Shown here: piece by piece, positions 1-6,735 of the stretch
Position numbering within the stretch: position 1 is the first letter of the stretch
Layout of the letters: every line of letters begins with the position of its first letter
Assembly: GCA_025363575.1 (NCBI GenBank)
Contig: JANYDM010000183.1
Coordinates: 1 to 14,264 of the forward strand
DNA: 14,264 nucleotides
Source: Betaproteobacteria bacterium
Lineage (GTDB): Bacteria > Pseudomonadota > Gammaproteobacteria > Burkholderiales > SG8-41
Reading direction: 5' to 3'
Made by a program: the position numbers and the translations under genes
Notes under the pieces: model-generated
What the model was told of the DNA's origin: nothing
The model's input: only the letters and a program-made list of their open reading frames with translations
Database searches by the model: none

Positions 1-1
1 G

Positions 2-43
2 TGGGCGAAGGTCGTCAAGGCGGCTGGACTTAAGCTCGAGTAA
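2..43 (+). CDS. C-terminal tail of a Bug-family (TctC-type) solute-binding protein, cut by the window edge
   Basis: Reading from base 2, thirteen codons give WAKVVKAAGLKLE followed by a TAA stop at 41-43. This matches the usual end of Bug/TctC periplasmic binding proteins, a Trp, a short basic helix, then a DAGI-like turn. The Bug-2 protein later in this window ends RWGRVAKDAGIRLE and Bug-1 contains RWKVVAKTAGIK near its end, so the similarity can be seen within the window. The gene would run toward the nine-gene minus-strand operon and end about 100 bp from its last gene. It would be a third Bug gene in the neighbourhood. Everything upstream lies outside the window, so the call rests on 13 residues. 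Confidence 0.7.
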   Translation, partial: WAKVVKAAGLKLE

Positions 44-47
44 TGCT

Positions 48-123
48 GTCGTTCCGGCGTACGTCCGAATTCAGCGTTACGCCGGTTTAGGTTTTTCTCG
101 ATCCAGGCCTGCGCCGGAACGAC
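48..123. repeat. Inverted-repeat (REP-like) element in the convergent intergenic region
   Basis: GTCGTTCCGGCG at 48-59 and CGCCGGAACGAC at 112-123 are perfect 12-bp reverse complements flanking 52 bases. The left arm shares bases 54-59 with the inner terminator-like hairpin (54-85), so the two structures exclude each other. The CCGGCG/CGCCGG arms, together with a CCAG at 103-106, resemble the dispersed 'TCATTCCGGCG' palindromic repeats common between proteobacterial genes. Whether this is one copy of a genomic family cannot be told from one window. It lies between two convergent genes, the usual place for such repeats. Confidence 0.5.
54..97 (+). terminator. Probable rho-independent terminator after the Bug-type gene
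   Basis: CCGGCGTA at 54-61 is the exact reverse complement of TACGCCGG at 78-85. The stem can be extended inward by two more pairs (62-63 with 75-76) if T77 is bulged. The right arm is followed by TTTAGGTTTTTCTC (86-99), a T-rich tract on the + strand. It starts 11 bp after the TAA stop at 41-43, where a terminator for that gene would sit. On the minus strand no T-tract directly follows the hairpin, so it is a weaker candidate for ending the convergent operon. Confidence 0.55.
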
Positions 124-143
124 GTTCAAGAACTCGCCGCCGG

Positions 144-1280
144 CTACTCGCCACGCGCACCGACATTCAGTAACTGGCCGATTTTTTCGGACGCTTTCAA
201 TCCCGAGCCGGTCAGCACCAGCACCGTTGTTTCGCTCGCCGCTATCACGCCCGACTTGAGCAACTGGCGCAGACCTGCGGCGGCCGCCGCGCTGGTGGGC
301 TCGACATATAAGCCCTGACGTGCGAGCGCTCCTAGCGCCGACACGATTTCATCTTCGGTCACCGCGAGTATGCTGCCGCCGGAGTTGCGCACCGCGCGCA
401 ATACTTCGCGCACGCGCGTCGGCTTTGATGACGCGATGCCTTCGGCGACCGTTGCCGTGATTTCGGTCGGCACGAGCTGCTCGGCGCCCGCCTGGAAAGC
501 CGCGAAGTACGGTGCGCAATTGGCGGCCTGCACGCCGAACAAACGCGGCACGCGATCGATTTCGCCGTTTCGCTTGAGTTCCGCGAACCCGCGCTCACAG
601 CCGCAGACATTGCTGCCATAGCCGACTGGAATGACGATGTTGTCAGGAATTTTAAAGCCGAGCTGCTCCCACAGTTCGTATGCAAGCGTCTTGGTGCCTT
701 CCAGAAAAAACGGCTGCCAGTTATGGCTCGCATAAAACATCTGCGTCGAATAGCGCAGTGCAGCTTCCGCCACATCCTGGCGTGTCCCTTTAATCGTAAC
801 CACATCCGCGCCGGTCGCGGCCATCTGCGCGATCTTCGGATACGACGCGGTTTCCGGCACGAGGATGCGGCTTTTTATGCCGGCAGCCGCCGAGTAAGCG
901 GCAAGCGATGCACCCGCATTGCCGGATGAATCTTCGAGCACGCTCGTGATGCCGCGGCCTTTTAAATACGTGATCAGAGTGGTCATGCCGCGGTCTTTGA
1001 ACGAGCCGGTCGGCATCATGAACTCGAGTTTCATGGTGACCGGGACGCCGTCGAGCTTGCCGCAGATAAGCGGCGTCCAGCCTTCGCCGAGCGTGACCGC
1101 GTCGCTCGCGTCGACGAGCAGCGCTTTCGCATAGCGCCATACCGAGCGGCGCGACGTGTCGATCTCGCTGCGGGTGAGCCCCGGTGCATCGCCCAGGTTC
1201 AAATAGGCGCCGCCGTCGCCGCACCAGCGCGGCTTGTCGAGCGGATAGGTGGCGCCGGTCGCGGAGTCGATGTAATTCAT
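144..1280 (-). CDS. Threonine-synthase-like PLP-dependent enzyme (fold type II)
   Basis: 378 residues of the tryptophan-synthase-beta/threonine-synthase superfamily. The motif GSFKDRG at about 92-98 supplies the Schiff-base lysine (K95). SSGNAG at 118-123 matches the loop that binds substrate carboxylate and PLP. PVGYGSNVCG (218-227) is in the place of the glycine-rich phosphate loop, and LTGSGLK lies near the C-terminus as in ThrC. Length fits the family. The family does beta- or gamma-eliminations, replacements and racemisations on amino acids. A housekeeping ThrC is unlikely here because the gene is the last in a catabolic operon, with no thrA or thrB nearby. A lyase or ammonia-lyase acting on a pathway amino acid is more plausible, but the substrate is unknown. 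Its ATG overlaps the upstream gene's TGA as ATGA, which suggests translational coupling; no strong Shine-Dalgarno is visible. Confidence 0.88.
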   Translation of the reverse strand: MNYIDSATGATYPLDKPRWCGDGGAYLNLGDAPGLTRSEIDTSRRSVWRYAKALLVDASDAVTLGEGWTPLICGKLDGVPVTMKLEFMMPTGSFKDRGMTTLITYLKGRGITSVLEDSSGNAGASLAAYSAAAGIKSRILVPETASYPKIAQMAATGADVVTIKGTRQDVAEAALRYSTQMFYASHNWQPFFLEGTKTLAYELWEQLGFKIPDNIVIPVGYGSNVCGCERGFAELKRNGEIDRVPRLFGVQAANCAPYFAAFQAGAEQLVPTEITATVAEGIASSKPTRVREVLRAVRNSGGSILAVTEDEIVSALGALARQGLYVEPTSAAAAAGLRQLLKSGVIAASETTVLVLTGSGLKASEKIGQLLNVGARGE

Positions 1281-2473
1281 TTTTTGAGGAAAGCGCGCGT
1301 CAGTTCATGCACGCGCGCCACATCGTCCATGTTGTTGTACAGATGCAGCGAGAACCGCAGCACGCCGCGCCGGATCGACAGCTTGACGCGGTTTTCGCCC
1401 AGCCACGCATAAAGCCGGTTGAATTTGTCGTCCTTACTACCGTAATGGTTGTCATCCATCGTGCCGACCGTGACGATATGCGCGAGATGCGGGCCGGGTT
1501 TGCCGCCCGAAACCGGCAGGCCCAAATCGAGAAATCCCTGCGCGAGCGCATGCCCGAGTTGCGTCACGTAACGTTCGACGTCACGCGTACCGTGGCTCAG
1601 GATTTCCGACATAGCCGCATCGACGGCTGCGGCGCCGACATAATTGTAATTGCCGAGATCGAAGCGGCGCGCCGCCGGCATCAGCTTGAATTCTTCTTGG
1701 CCCATCGACGCTTCGTGCGCTTCGCCGAGGTCTACGCCAAAGCGCGCGAGGTACGCCGGCCGCATTTTTTCCGCCCATTCGCGCCGGCAGTACAAGAAAC
1801 CCATCCCGTATAGACCGAGCAGACCCTTTTGCGTCGAGACGGCGAGCGCATCGATATTCGATTGCTTGACGTCGGTATGCAGCACGCCGACTGACTGCGC
1901 GCCATCGACCAGAAACAACACGCCGCGCTCACGACACGCGCGCCCGAGTTTGTCGACGTCAGTGCGAAATCCCGGCGCAAACGTGACTGTCGACACCGTG
2001 ACGACACGCGTGCTCGCGTCCATGCGCGCGATGATTTCATCGGCCGGTATATGACCCGCGCGCGGCTTGATGTCCCGCACTTCGAGGCCGCGCGAACGCA
2101 GATTAAGCCACACGTAAACATTGTTCGGATGCTCGAGATCGGCACACACGATGACGTTGTCACCGGCTTTCCAGTCAATTCCCGTCGCGATCATGTTGAG
2201 GCCGTCGGAGATATTCTTCGTGTACGCGATCTCGTCGGGCTCAGCGTTGATCAACTGCGCGAACTTCGCGCGCGTGCGTTCGATCAGTGCGAAAAACTGT
2301 TCCTTGTCGCCGCCGTTAAACATGCGCTCGTCGAGCTGCGCATCGATCGCAGCGCGCACGCCGCGCGACAGCACGCCGCGGCCGGCCAGATCCATGTAAG
2401 TCCAGCGCTCGAGCGCGGGGTAGTTGGCGCGCGCGGCGGCGATCGTGCTGAATTCGGTGACGGGCTGGTTCAT
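1277..2473 (-). CDS. Aminotransferase class V-fold PLP enzyme (CefD/NifS-like)
   Basis: 398 residues of the class V aminotransferase superfamily. Visible signatures are DLEHPNNVYVW (112-122, H115 stacking on PLP), VDGAQS (189-194, D190 to the pyridine nitrogen and Q193), and AVSTQKGLLGLYG (211-223) with Schiff-base K216. The C-terminal part has RRGVLRFSLHLYNN rather than the cysteine-bearing loop of NifS/IscS/SufS, so a persulfide-forming desulfurase is unlikely. Isopenicillin-N-epimerase-like, kynureninase-like or transaminase/lyase activity fits better; such relatives are often mislabelled as selenocysteine lyase. A good ribosome site, AAGGAG, sits 8 nt before the ATG and supports this start. 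It lies 18 bp after the cyclase-like gene and overlaps the next PLP gene by 4 bp. The two PLP enzymes probably act on consecutive intermediates (inference). Confidence 0.9.
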   Translation of the reverse strand: MNQPVTEFSTIAAARANYPALERWTYMDLAGRGVLSRGVRAAIDAQLDERMFNGGDKEQFFALIERTRAKFAQLINAEPDEIAYTKNISDGLNMIATGIDWKAGDNVIVCADLEHPNNVYVWLNLRSRGLEVRDIKPRAGHIPADEIIARMDASTRVVTVSTVTFAPGFRTDVDKLGRACRERGVLFLVDGAQSVGVLHTDVKQSNIDALAVSTQKGLLGLYGMGFLYCRREWAEKMRPAYLARFGVDLGEAHEASMGQEEFKLMPAARRFDLGNYNYVGAAAVDAAMSEILSHGTRDVERYVTQLGHALAQGFLDLGLPVSGGKPGPHLAHIVTVGTMDDNHYGSKDDKFNRLYAWLGENRVKLSIRRGVLRFSLHLYNNMDDVARVHELTRAFLKK

Positions 2474-2491
2474 CTTGAGGCTCCTTATTTT

Positions 2492-3529
2492 CTAGCGGCT
2501 GGTCAATTCGTCTCGTGCGGCCAATATCATATATTGCAACAACTCTGCGATTTGCACATGGATGGACGCGGGCACGCGATCCACAGTGCCCGACGAATAA
2601 CCCTCCTTCGCGGAAATGCCGCCGGCGCGGCCGCATGCCTGCAACACTTCCGCCGCCAGTTCCGGTGTATGCAATAACGCGGGCTGATCGCGCATGAATG
2701 CGAGCGTCGCCGCAATCGCGTAAGCGCCCCAATTGCTGACGAATGTGGGGAATACATGCGTCACGACGGAAGTCGCGACGTTGCCGCCGCCGCAGGGGCA
2801 AGCGCAGAGCTTGCCATTCGGCATCTTGCGCGCAACTGCCGCAATCGCACCCGCCCCGATCTCGTTGCCGAGATCGAGCAGCGAGATCGCCGGAATCCCG
2901 CGTCGCGTCGCCTCATCCAGATATGGCTCGATCTTTCCGCAGAGGTGCGAAATGTCGCGCCCCGCGGAGTTGTGGTACACGCCGCAGTCATTCGCGCCCG
3001 GCTTTTCTACCGCGAGTACCGCGGCGATGCGGAATTTATCGAATAAGCCAGCTACCGCCATGCGCGCCGCTTCAACGTCCAGCGACAGATCGACCATGGA
3101 GAAACGGCGTGGATGCAGCGCCGCTGCCGCCGGCTCGTATTCGCGCAGGCCGGTTGCACGCACCGTCGCGGCCACCAGATCGCGATGTGCTTGCTCAGTC
3201 AACAGCAGCGGCTTCACGTCGAACGCGCGTTCCAGCGTGCGCGCGAGCACGGCCGCACCCGGCGGACCATCCGCCTCGCCCTGCATCCACAGGTCGAGCA
3301 TGAACCCGGTCGTGATAAGCACGTGCATGCCCGGCCGGCATGCGCGCATCAGCGTTTTGGCGATCTCGTACGAAATGGGCGCGCCGCCGCCCTGCGCCCG
3401 CGCGGCATCGTAAAGTTCGCGGATGATGGGCCGGGTGGTGACGGTCCGGAACTTGCCGCCAACCTCGGTGGTGACGAGGCGGTCGACCTGCTCGGCTACC
3501 GCGATTGCGTCGGCTTCGGAAAAACTCAT
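2492..3529 (-). CDS. D-glutamate-cyclase-like protein (DUF4392 family)
   Basis: 345 residues from the ATG at 3527-3529. Recognisable family elements are EKPG (175-178), GRDIS (190-194), LDLGNEIGAG (218-227, matching the DGGNEIGMG motif of the family) and SNWGAYAI (265-272). The characterised mammalian member (DGLUCY, C-terminal domain) converts D-glutamate to 5-oxo-D-proline and water. A longer reading from 3604 would add 25 Arg/Trp-rich residues lying inside the PrpF gene. I prefer 3529, which leaves a 25-bp gap and begins with ordinary family-like sequence. No clear Shine-Dalgarno precedes it; a 7-bp hairpin occupies that place. Unusual is a cysteine cluster, CACPCGGG (242-249), just before the SNWG motif. 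The operon also encodes HyuA/HyuB, the 5-oxoprolinase-type family, so related lactam chemistry is plausible. Family assignment is fairly sure; the substrate is unknown. Confidence 0.8.
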   Translation of the reverse strand: MSFSEADAIAVAEQVDRLVTTEVGGKFRTVTTRPIIRELYDAARAQGGGAPISYEIAKTLMRACRPGMHVLITTGFMLDLWMQGEADGPPGAAVLARTLERAFDVKPLLLTEQAHRDLVAATVRATGLREYEPAAAALHPRRFSMVDLSLDVEAARMAVAGLFDKFRIAAVLAVEKPGANDCGVYHNSAGRDISHLCGKIEPYLDEATRRGIPAISLLDLGNEIGAGAIAAVARKMPNGKLCACPCGGGNVATSVVTHVFPTFVSNWGAYAIAATLAFMRDQPALLHTPELAAEVLQACGRAGGISAKEGYSSGTVDRVPASIHVQIAELLQYMILAARDELTSR

Positions 3530-3538
3530 GCGGCCCGC

Positions 3539-3556
3539 GACCGGCGCGTGCCGGTC
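3539..3556 (-). promoter_or_regulatory. Intercistronic hairpin between the PrpF and cyclase-like genes
   Basis: GACCGGC (3539-3545) and GCCGGTC (3550-3556) form a perfect 7-bp GC-rich stem with a 4-base loop. In the minus-strand mRNA it overlaps the PrpF TGA stop (3555-3557) and ends 9 nt before the downstream ATG, where a ribosome site would normally lie. No U-tract follows, so it is not a terminator. It could limit initiation unless upstream ribosomes melt it, or stabilise processed mRNA ends. Short GC-rich stems also arise by chance in such DNA. Confidence 0.35.
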
Positions 3557-4682
3557 ATGCTGCCAGCGCCAGCTGCGCGGCGTCGCGCGCCTTGTTGCGG
3601 CCATCCCACACGCGCGCCGGGATGCAAATCCGGCCCTCGAACAGCTTGCGGCAGGTGCGCAGCAGCGTCGCCTCTTCCAGCGAAAACTTGGCGCCGACTT
3701 GGCGCGCGAACGACTCGACTTCGAGCGCGCCGCCGGGATGCTCGATGGCGATCACCTGGCGGCCCGTACCGGCAAGCTTCGCCAGACGATGCGCGACCGT
3801 GCCGGGCAATATGCAGGCGGTTGACAGCGCCATCGAGCCGGTCACCGAATAAGTCGCATGGCAATTGAAAGGCACAAAATCGCGCGAGGCGATTGAGCCG
3901 CCGGCACGCGGCGGCGCAACCAGCACCGGCTTCGGAATCACGAGCTTGCTGCAATCGCCCAAGCCCATGCGATAACCGGCTTCGATACGGATTTTTTCCA
4001 GCCGCGCGATGAGCCCGGCGTCCAGATCGAGTTCGGCCTTGCTCTCGTAACCGGTCTTGCCGACTGCGGCGGCCGGCACGATCACCATCGGCACGGCCAC
4101 GTCGATGCAGGTGACTTCGATGCCGTCTATCATTTCGGTAAGTTTGCCGGTTGGGAGCAGTTTGCCCGTCTTGCTGCCGACCGTGCCCGCAAAATTCTGC
4201 TTCACCGGCGCTCCGGTGCCCGGCACGCCGTCGATCGCGGCATCGCCCTCATACGTCACCTCGCCGCCCGGCGTTTGTATTAGCACTTCAATTTTCGAAT
4301 TCGTGTTGATGTTGAAAATGCTGATGCGTGTCTCCGGATCGCGCGCCTCGACCAACCCCATCTCCAGCGCAAACGGGCCAACCGCTGACAACATGTTGCC
4401 GCAGTTGGACGAGTAGTCGACGATGTCCGATTCCGGATTCACCTGCACGAACAGGTAATCGACGTCGATACCCTGCCGCGCGGATTTCGACACCACGGCA
4501 ATCTTGCTCGTCAGCGTTTCCGCGCCGCCGATGCCGTCGATCTGGCGCCTGTGCGGCGAGCCCATCGCCGCCAGCAGCGCGCGATCGAGCGTGGCCCGAT
4601 CGGCCGGCAGCTCGCTCGCGAGTATGAGCGGACCCTTGGAGGTGCCGCCGCGGTACAGATACGCGGGAATTTTCGTCATCAT
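3555..4682 (-). CDS. PrpF-family isomerase (4-oxalomesaconate tautomerase / aconitate isomerase-like)
   Basis: 375 residues with the diaminopimelate-epimerase-like double-barrel fold of PrpF. The N-terminus carries RGGTSKG (11-17), followed by GIGGAETLTSKIAVV (50-64, K60) and SSNCGNM (91-97, C94). The latter two match positions of the lysine and cysteine implicated in PrpF. A second-half segment PFNCHATYSVTGSM corresponds to the other barrel. Known members move the double bond of unsaturated tricarboxylates: PrpF acts on methylaconitate with AcnD, and GalD tautomerises 4-oxalomesaconate in gallate/protocatechuate breakdown. Neither AcnD nor gallate genes are here, so the substrate is likely another unsaturated polycarboxylate, possibly the product of the PrpD-like enzyme in the same operon (inference). 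Two ATG codons stand in tandem at the start (4682 or 4679). The gene is 44 bp downstream of Bug-2. Confidence 0.87.
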   Translation of the reverse strand: MMTKIPAYLYRGGTSKGPLILASELPADRATLDRALLAAMGSPHRRQIDGIGGAETLTSKIAVVSKSARQGIDVDYLFVQVNPESDIVDYSSNCGNMLSAVGPFALEMGLVEARDPETRISIFNINTNSKIEVLIQTPGGEVTYEGDAAIDGVPGTGAPVKQNFAGTVGSKTGKLLPTGKLTEMIDGIEVTCIDVAVPMVIVPAAAVGKTGYESKAELDLDAGLIARLEKIRIEAGYRMGLGDCSKLVIPKPVLVAPPRAGGSIASRDFVPFNCHATYSVTGSMALSTACILPGTVAHRLAKLAGTGRQVIAIEHPGGALEVESFARQVGAKFSLEEATLLRTCRKLFEGRICIPARVWDGRNKARDAAQLALAA

Positions 4683-4710
4683 GATTTGCCGTCCCTGGAT
4701 CGGTCCGCGA

Positions 4711-4716
4711 ATTATA
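4711..4716 (-). promoter_or_regulatory. Isolated TATAAT hexamer before the PrpF gene (possible internal -10 box)
   Basis: On the minus strand an exact TATAAT lies 28 nt before the PrpF start, in the 44-bp gap after Bug-2. The sequence 17 bases upstream (CCGGCT) does not resemble a -35 box. It may be a weak internal promoter or chance. Confidence 0.2.
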
Positions 4717-4726
4717 TCCCCCGGCG

Positions 4727-5689
4727 CTACTCGAGCCGGATGCCGGCGTCCTTCGCGACGCGACCCCAGCGCGCGACTTCCGCCGCGATCATCGCACCCA
4801 GCTCCTGCGGGTTCGCGCTCGGCGTCACCTCGATGATCGCTGCCGCAAAACGATCGACCACTTCGCGCTGCGCGAGTATCTGCGTGAAAGCGCGATGCAA
4901 TTTCGCCAACACCGGCGCCGGGGTATTCGCCGCGCCGACCAGGATGTACCAGTTGGTGACGACGTAATTTTTCACGCCCGCTTCCTGCATGGTCGGCACC
5001 TCGGGCGCGAGCGGCGAGCGTTTCGCCGACGTCACGGCCAGCACGCGCAGCTTGCCGCTCTTGATGAGCGGCATCACGCTCGGTGCCGTCGCGACGATGC
5101 CTTGGACCTGCCCGCCCATGAGATCGGTCAGCGCGGGGCCCGTGCCTTTGTAAGGCACTGTGGTCACCGCGATCCCGCTGGTAACCACGAACAACGTGCC
5201 CGCCAGGTGCGTAATGCTGCCGCTGCCCGAATTCGCCATCGCGAGCCTGCCGGGTTGCGCTTTGGCGAGCGCAACGAATTCCTGCACGGTCGCCGCGGCC
5301 ACCCCCGTGTGCACGACGAACATCAGCGGCGTCGTGGCGACTTGCGTCACGGGCGAAAAACTTTTCACCGGATCGTAGCCGGGTTTGCTGTAGATCGAAT
5401 TGTTGACGGCGAATGGCGTATCGGCCAGCAACAGCGTGTAGCCGTCGTTGGGAGAATTGGCGACGAGCTGGGTGCCGACCAATGACGCCGCGCCCGGCCG
5501 GTTGTCGACGACGCCGTTCTGCCCGGTGACCTCCGGCAGGCGCGACGCGAGCACGCGCGCGACAAAATCGGAGCCGCCGCCAGGCGCGAATGGCACGACG
5601 AGACGTATCGGCCGCTCGGGAAATGCCGGTGCCGCTGCGAACGCCGCGCCGCCCCAGCAGGCTGCAATCAACATCAAGATGCGTGTCAT
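4727..5689 (-). CDS. Bug-family (TctC-type) periplasmic solute-binding protein, Bug-2
   Basis: 320 residues from the ATG at 5687-5689, chosen because GGGGAGG sits 5 nt upstream and the protein then starts with a signal peptide. Residues 1-20 have a short hydrophobic core and a likely AFA/AAP cleavage. IAAC at 8-11 resembles a lipobox but is very close to the N-terminus, so Sec cleavage is preferred. The mature part shows Bug signatures: PIRLVVPFAPGGGSDFVAR, DNRPGAASLVG, DGYTLLL, VPYKGTGPALTDLMGGQVQ, and the RWGRVAKDAGIRLE end. Bug proteins bind carboxylated or amide solutes such as citrate, glutamate, aspartate or nicotinamide; ligand identity cannot be read from this sequence. No TctA or TctB membrane gene is in the window, as is common for the many orphan Bugs of Betaproteobacteria. 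It follows Bug-1 after 43 bp. Confidence 0.93.
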   Translation of the reverse strand: MTRILMLIAACWGGAAFAAAPAFPERPIRLVVPFAPGGGSDFVARVLASRLPEVTGQNGVVDNRPGAASLVGTQLVANSPNDGYTLLLADTPFAVNNSIYSKPGYDPVKSFSPVTQVATTPLMFVVHTGVAAATVQEFVALAKAQPGRLAMANSGSGSITHLAGTLFVVTSGIAVTTVPYKGTGPALTDLMGGQVQGIVATAPSVMPLIKSGKLRVLAVTSAKRSPLAPEVPTMQEAGVKNYVVTNWYILVGAANTPAPVLAKLHRAFTQILAQREVVDRFAAAIIEVTPSANPQELGAMIAAEVARWGRVAKDAGIRLE

Positions 5690-5694
5690 AAATT

Positions 5695-5701
5695 CCTCCC
5701 C
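5695..5701 (-). promoter_or_regulatory. Strong ribosome binding site deciding the Bug-2 start
   Basis: On the minus strand GGGGAGG is followed by AATTT and then the ATG at 5689. The match to anti-Shine-Dalgarno is nearly full and the spacing is 5 nt. The frame stays open 43 codons further upstream, but that extension is basic, lacks a signal peptide and enters the Bug-1 gene, so it is not used. Confidence 0.8.
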
Positions 5702-5732
5702 GTTGAAAATGCCTGCCCGCGCACCGTGGCCG

Positions 5733-6725
5733 CTACGGAATGTTTTCCATCGGCTTGATGCCGGCCGTTTTCGCCACCACTTTCCAGCGCGCGATTTCGC
5801 TGGTGATGATTTTCGCAAATTCCTGCGGGGTGTTGCCGACGGTCTGATAACCCTGCACCGACAGCCGCTCGTTCACCTCGCGCACGCCCAACGCACGCAC
5901 CGCGTGCTCGCGCAATTTCGCCACGATAGCGGGCGAAGTACCGCGCGGCGCGAGCAGACCCTGCCAGGTGCGCACGTCGAAACCCGGCACCGTTTCGGCG
6001 ACGGTCGGAAAGTCCGGGGTCACCGCCACCCGCTGCAGGCTGGTCAAGGCGAGCGCGCGCAACTTGCCCGCACGCACCAGCGGCAAGGCGATCGGCAGCG
6101 TGCTGAACGCGAGCTGCACCTGGCCGCCGACCACATCGGCGGTCGCCTGCGGCGCGCCTTTGTACGGAACGTTCACGATATCGATGCCGGCCATCGACTT
6201 CAATAACTCACCCGCCAGATGCGATCCCACGCCGATGCCGCCGGACGCGTAATTGATCTGTCCGGGCTTGGTCTTCGCCAGCGCGATAAGCTCGGCGAGA
6301 TTTTTGACCGGCAACGACGGATGCGCGACCAGCAGATAGGGCGTCGACGCCAGCATGGTGATCGGCGCGAAATCCCGGTCGGGATCGTAAGGCAGCTTGC
6401 TATAGACGCTCGCGTTGATGGTGTGCGCGGAAGACACCATCACGAGCGTGTAGCCGTCGGGCACGGCTTTGGATGCGATATCCGAGCCGATGATGCCGCC
6501 GGCGCCGGCGCGGTTGTCGACCACGACTTGCTGGTTCAGCGCTTCCGCCATCTTCTGGCCGATCGTGCGCGCGACGATGTCGGAGCCGCTGCCGGCGGGG
6601 AACGTGACGATCATCCTGATCGGCTTGGTCGGATAACCTTGTGCGACTGCGCCGGCAACGGGCAGCACGCCCGCCGCGGCGACCATCGCAAACCACGCGC
6701 CCGCTATTTTTTTTGCGCTCTGCAT
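5733..6725 (-). CDS. Bug-family (TctC-type) periplasmic solute-binding protein, Bug-1
   Basis: 330 residues from the ATG at 6723-6725, where an N-terminal signal peptide begins: a basic start (MQSAKK), a hydrophobic core, and probable cleavage after AVAQ near residue 29. The mature part has PIRMIVTFPAGSGSDIVAR, DNRAGAGGIIGSDIA, DGYTLVM, PYDPDRDFAPITML, and VPYKGAPQATADVVGGQVQ, the typical Bug/TctC series. The C-terminus carries RWKVVAKTAGIK with an extra short tail. An open extension upstream of 6725 overlaps the MmgE/PrpD gene and is rejected; GAGG lies just before the chosen ATG. It follows MmgE/PrpD after 10 bp. It differs clearly from Bug-2 in sequence, so the two may bind different ligands, for example two stereoisomers or substrate and intermediate (inference). 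Confidence 0.93.
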   Translation of the reverse strand: MQSAKKIAGAWFAMVAAAGVLPVAGAVAQGYPTKPIRMIVTFPAGSGSDIVARTIGQKMAEALNQQVVVDNRAGAGGIIGSDIASKAVPDGYTLVMVSSAHTINASVYSKLPYDPDRDFAPITMLASTPYLLVAHPSLPVKNLAELIALAKTKPGQINYASGGIGVGSHLAGELLKSMAGIDIVNVPYKGAPQATADVVGGQVQLAFSTLPIALPLVRAGKLRALALTSLQRVAVTPDFPTVAETVPGFDVRTWQGLLAPRGTSPAIVAKLREHAVRALGVREVNERLSVQGYQTVGNTPQEFAKIITSEIARWKVVAKTAGIKPMENIP

Positions 6726-6735
6726 GGCCGCCTCG

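Noticed and set aside
144..1280. Housekeeping threonine synthase (thrC)
   Set aside because: It is the last gene of a catabolic operon without thrA or thrB; superfamily motifs alone do not fix the reaction.
3530..3604. N-terminal extension of the cyclase-like protein from the ATG at 3604
   Set aside because: The extra 25 residues are Arg/Trp-rich and overlap the end of PrpF by 50 bp; the ATG at 3529 gives a family-like start.
4711..4716. TATAAT as an independent promoter splitting the operon
   Set aside because: There is no -35-like sequence at the right distance; kept only as a low-confidence feature.
5657..5689. Lipoprotein signal (IAAC) in Bug-2
   Set aside because: The cysteine is at residue 11, leaving too short a hydrophobic stretch for a normal lipoprotein signal; a type I cleavage after AFA is more likely.
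5690..5818. 43-residue N-terminal extension of Bug-2
   Set aside because: It lacks signal-peptide character and overlaps Bug-1, while a signal peptide and strong ribosome site are present at 5689.
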